From JAWKZG01 sp041396125 (lineage in GTDB: Bacteria > Pseudomonadota > Gammaproteobacteria > Competibacterales > Competibacteraceae): a stretch of 64,000 nt of DNA. Shown here piece after piece: positions 63,573 to 64,000 of the stretch. Location: NCBI GenBank assembly GCA_041396125.1, contig JAWKZG010000006.1, positions 62,001-126,000 of the forward strand, in the 5' to 3' direction. Below the pieces are notes generated by a model. It saw only the letters and a list, made by a program, of their open reading frames with translations, had not been told where the DNA came from and did not search any database. Position 1 is the stretch's first letter. Each line of letters starts with the position of its first letter. Made by a program: the position numbers and the translations under genes.

Positions 63573-64000
63573 ATGGCAAGTCGGCGTCGGCCTTTTTCCA
63601 GCCTGTTCTGACCTTGCCACGGCTTTTCTGGCCGTTATGGTAGCGGCAGTCCTGCTGCAGGGCTGGGTGGGATCAATGTTGTTGTTGATCGGCTGACGGA
63701 CGAGCGCGTGACCGAGCGTGCCAACACGCTGATCAAACAAACCCGTGCGGAGCTGGAGGCTGTCTGAACGCCCCGATGATCAGCTATTATCACCTTTGCG
63801 CCGCTTCAGCCTGCAGGATAAAAATATCGTCATACTTTTCAAGCATGCTCGATAAACGGTTGTTGCCCGACCGCTTTTATTCATGCCGCTGGCGCAATGA
63901 TGACAGAGGTGCTGGATGGCGCTGTTTGCCGGCAGGCCGACCGCCACGCCCACCAGGCCGACCAGGCCGACCACCACCCGGCCGGAACAGCAATGGGCCA
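63573..64000 (+). pseudogene. Partial sensor histidine kinase N-terminus, cut by window edge and frame-disrupted
   Basis: Starts with ATG 63573 nine bases after the response regulator. The first frame closes early; hydrophobic FLAVMVAAVLLQGWVGSMLLLIG and the extracytoplasmic-looking DERVTERANTLIKQTRAELEAV appear in other frames, as expected at the N-terminus of a two-component kinase. The rest is beyond the window. The short repeated CAGGCCGAC units near 63931-63975 are noted, but nothing more can be said. Confidence 0.4.

Noticed and set aside
63931..63980. Repeated CAGGCCGAC units near the right edge considered as a repeat array
   Set aside because: Only a few imperfect, GC-rich units at the window edge with no regular spacing.

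Overview
The window is a chromosomal segment from a gammaproteobacterium with moderately high GC and dense genes. DUF2058 and DUF1992 proteins, a YfcF-type glutathione transferase, a frameshift-regulated prfB followed by lysS, and RlmI all point that way. A sulfide:quinone oxidoreductase (type I, closest in my memory to the Acidithiobacillus enzyme) and a TauE/SafE permease suggest a sulfur-oxidising lifestyle. I cannot name a genus.

Layout. 0-17 kb: sqr, DUF2058/DUF1992, an AmmeMemoRadiSam radical SAM enzyme with a class III aminotransferase, prfB-lysS, a TSUP permease, a two-gene RND efflux operon, a complete TRAP transporter and rlmI. 18-21 kb: a second TRAP pair (DctP and DctQ, no DctM) and an indolepyruvate oxidoreductase beta-like protein without its alpha partner. 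21-32.5 kb: a long minus-strand series with a DapF-like epimerase, a long MFS transporter, an unrecognised protein, a periplasmic binding protein, a hybrid histidine kinase and a REC-PAS-GGDEF-EAL regulator. 32.6-42.8 kb: an aminotransferase, pta with two tandem periplasmic paralogues, an aldehyde dehydrogenase/cyclase/3-hydroxyacyl-CoA dehydrogenase cluster, uvrB and an aspartate aminotransferase. 42.8-45 kb: tRNA-Asn with its own promoter and terminator, next to a decayed AraC/DUF4345/DUF1772/NAD-binding module. 45-57 kb: an adenylate-cyclase-TPR protein, a K+/H+-type antiporter, a tartrate-dehydrogenase-like enzyme, an LLM flavoenzyme with a divergent LysR, an AT-rich AbiEi/AbiEii-like toxin-antitoxin island, a metallophosphoesterase, YfcF and a Zn alcohol dehydrogenase. 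57-64 kb: a broken gltS, a 21-repeat CRISPR array without cas genes, a DUF2726 protein, a broken di-haem cytochrome and a broken two-component system.

A striking property is the number of single-base frameshifts in otherwise well-conserved genes. They affect the hybrid kinase, MFS, DapF-like, unknown operon protein, 3-hydroxyacyl-CoA dehydrogenase, antiporter, toxin, gltS, DUF2726, cytochrome and response regulator. The CRISPR repeats also vary mostly by one-base length changes in their A and G runs. Uncorrected sequencing indels are the simplest explanation, although genuine decay of some genes cannot be excluded. Only the prfB frameshift is clearly programmed.

The items most worth following are the orphan CRISPR array, the toxin-antitoxin island with its cluster of TGTTCA half-sites and nuclease-like motif, the epimerase/MFS/unknown-protein operon, the scar beside tRNA-Asn, and the orphan TRAP and indolepyruvate oxidoreductase components.
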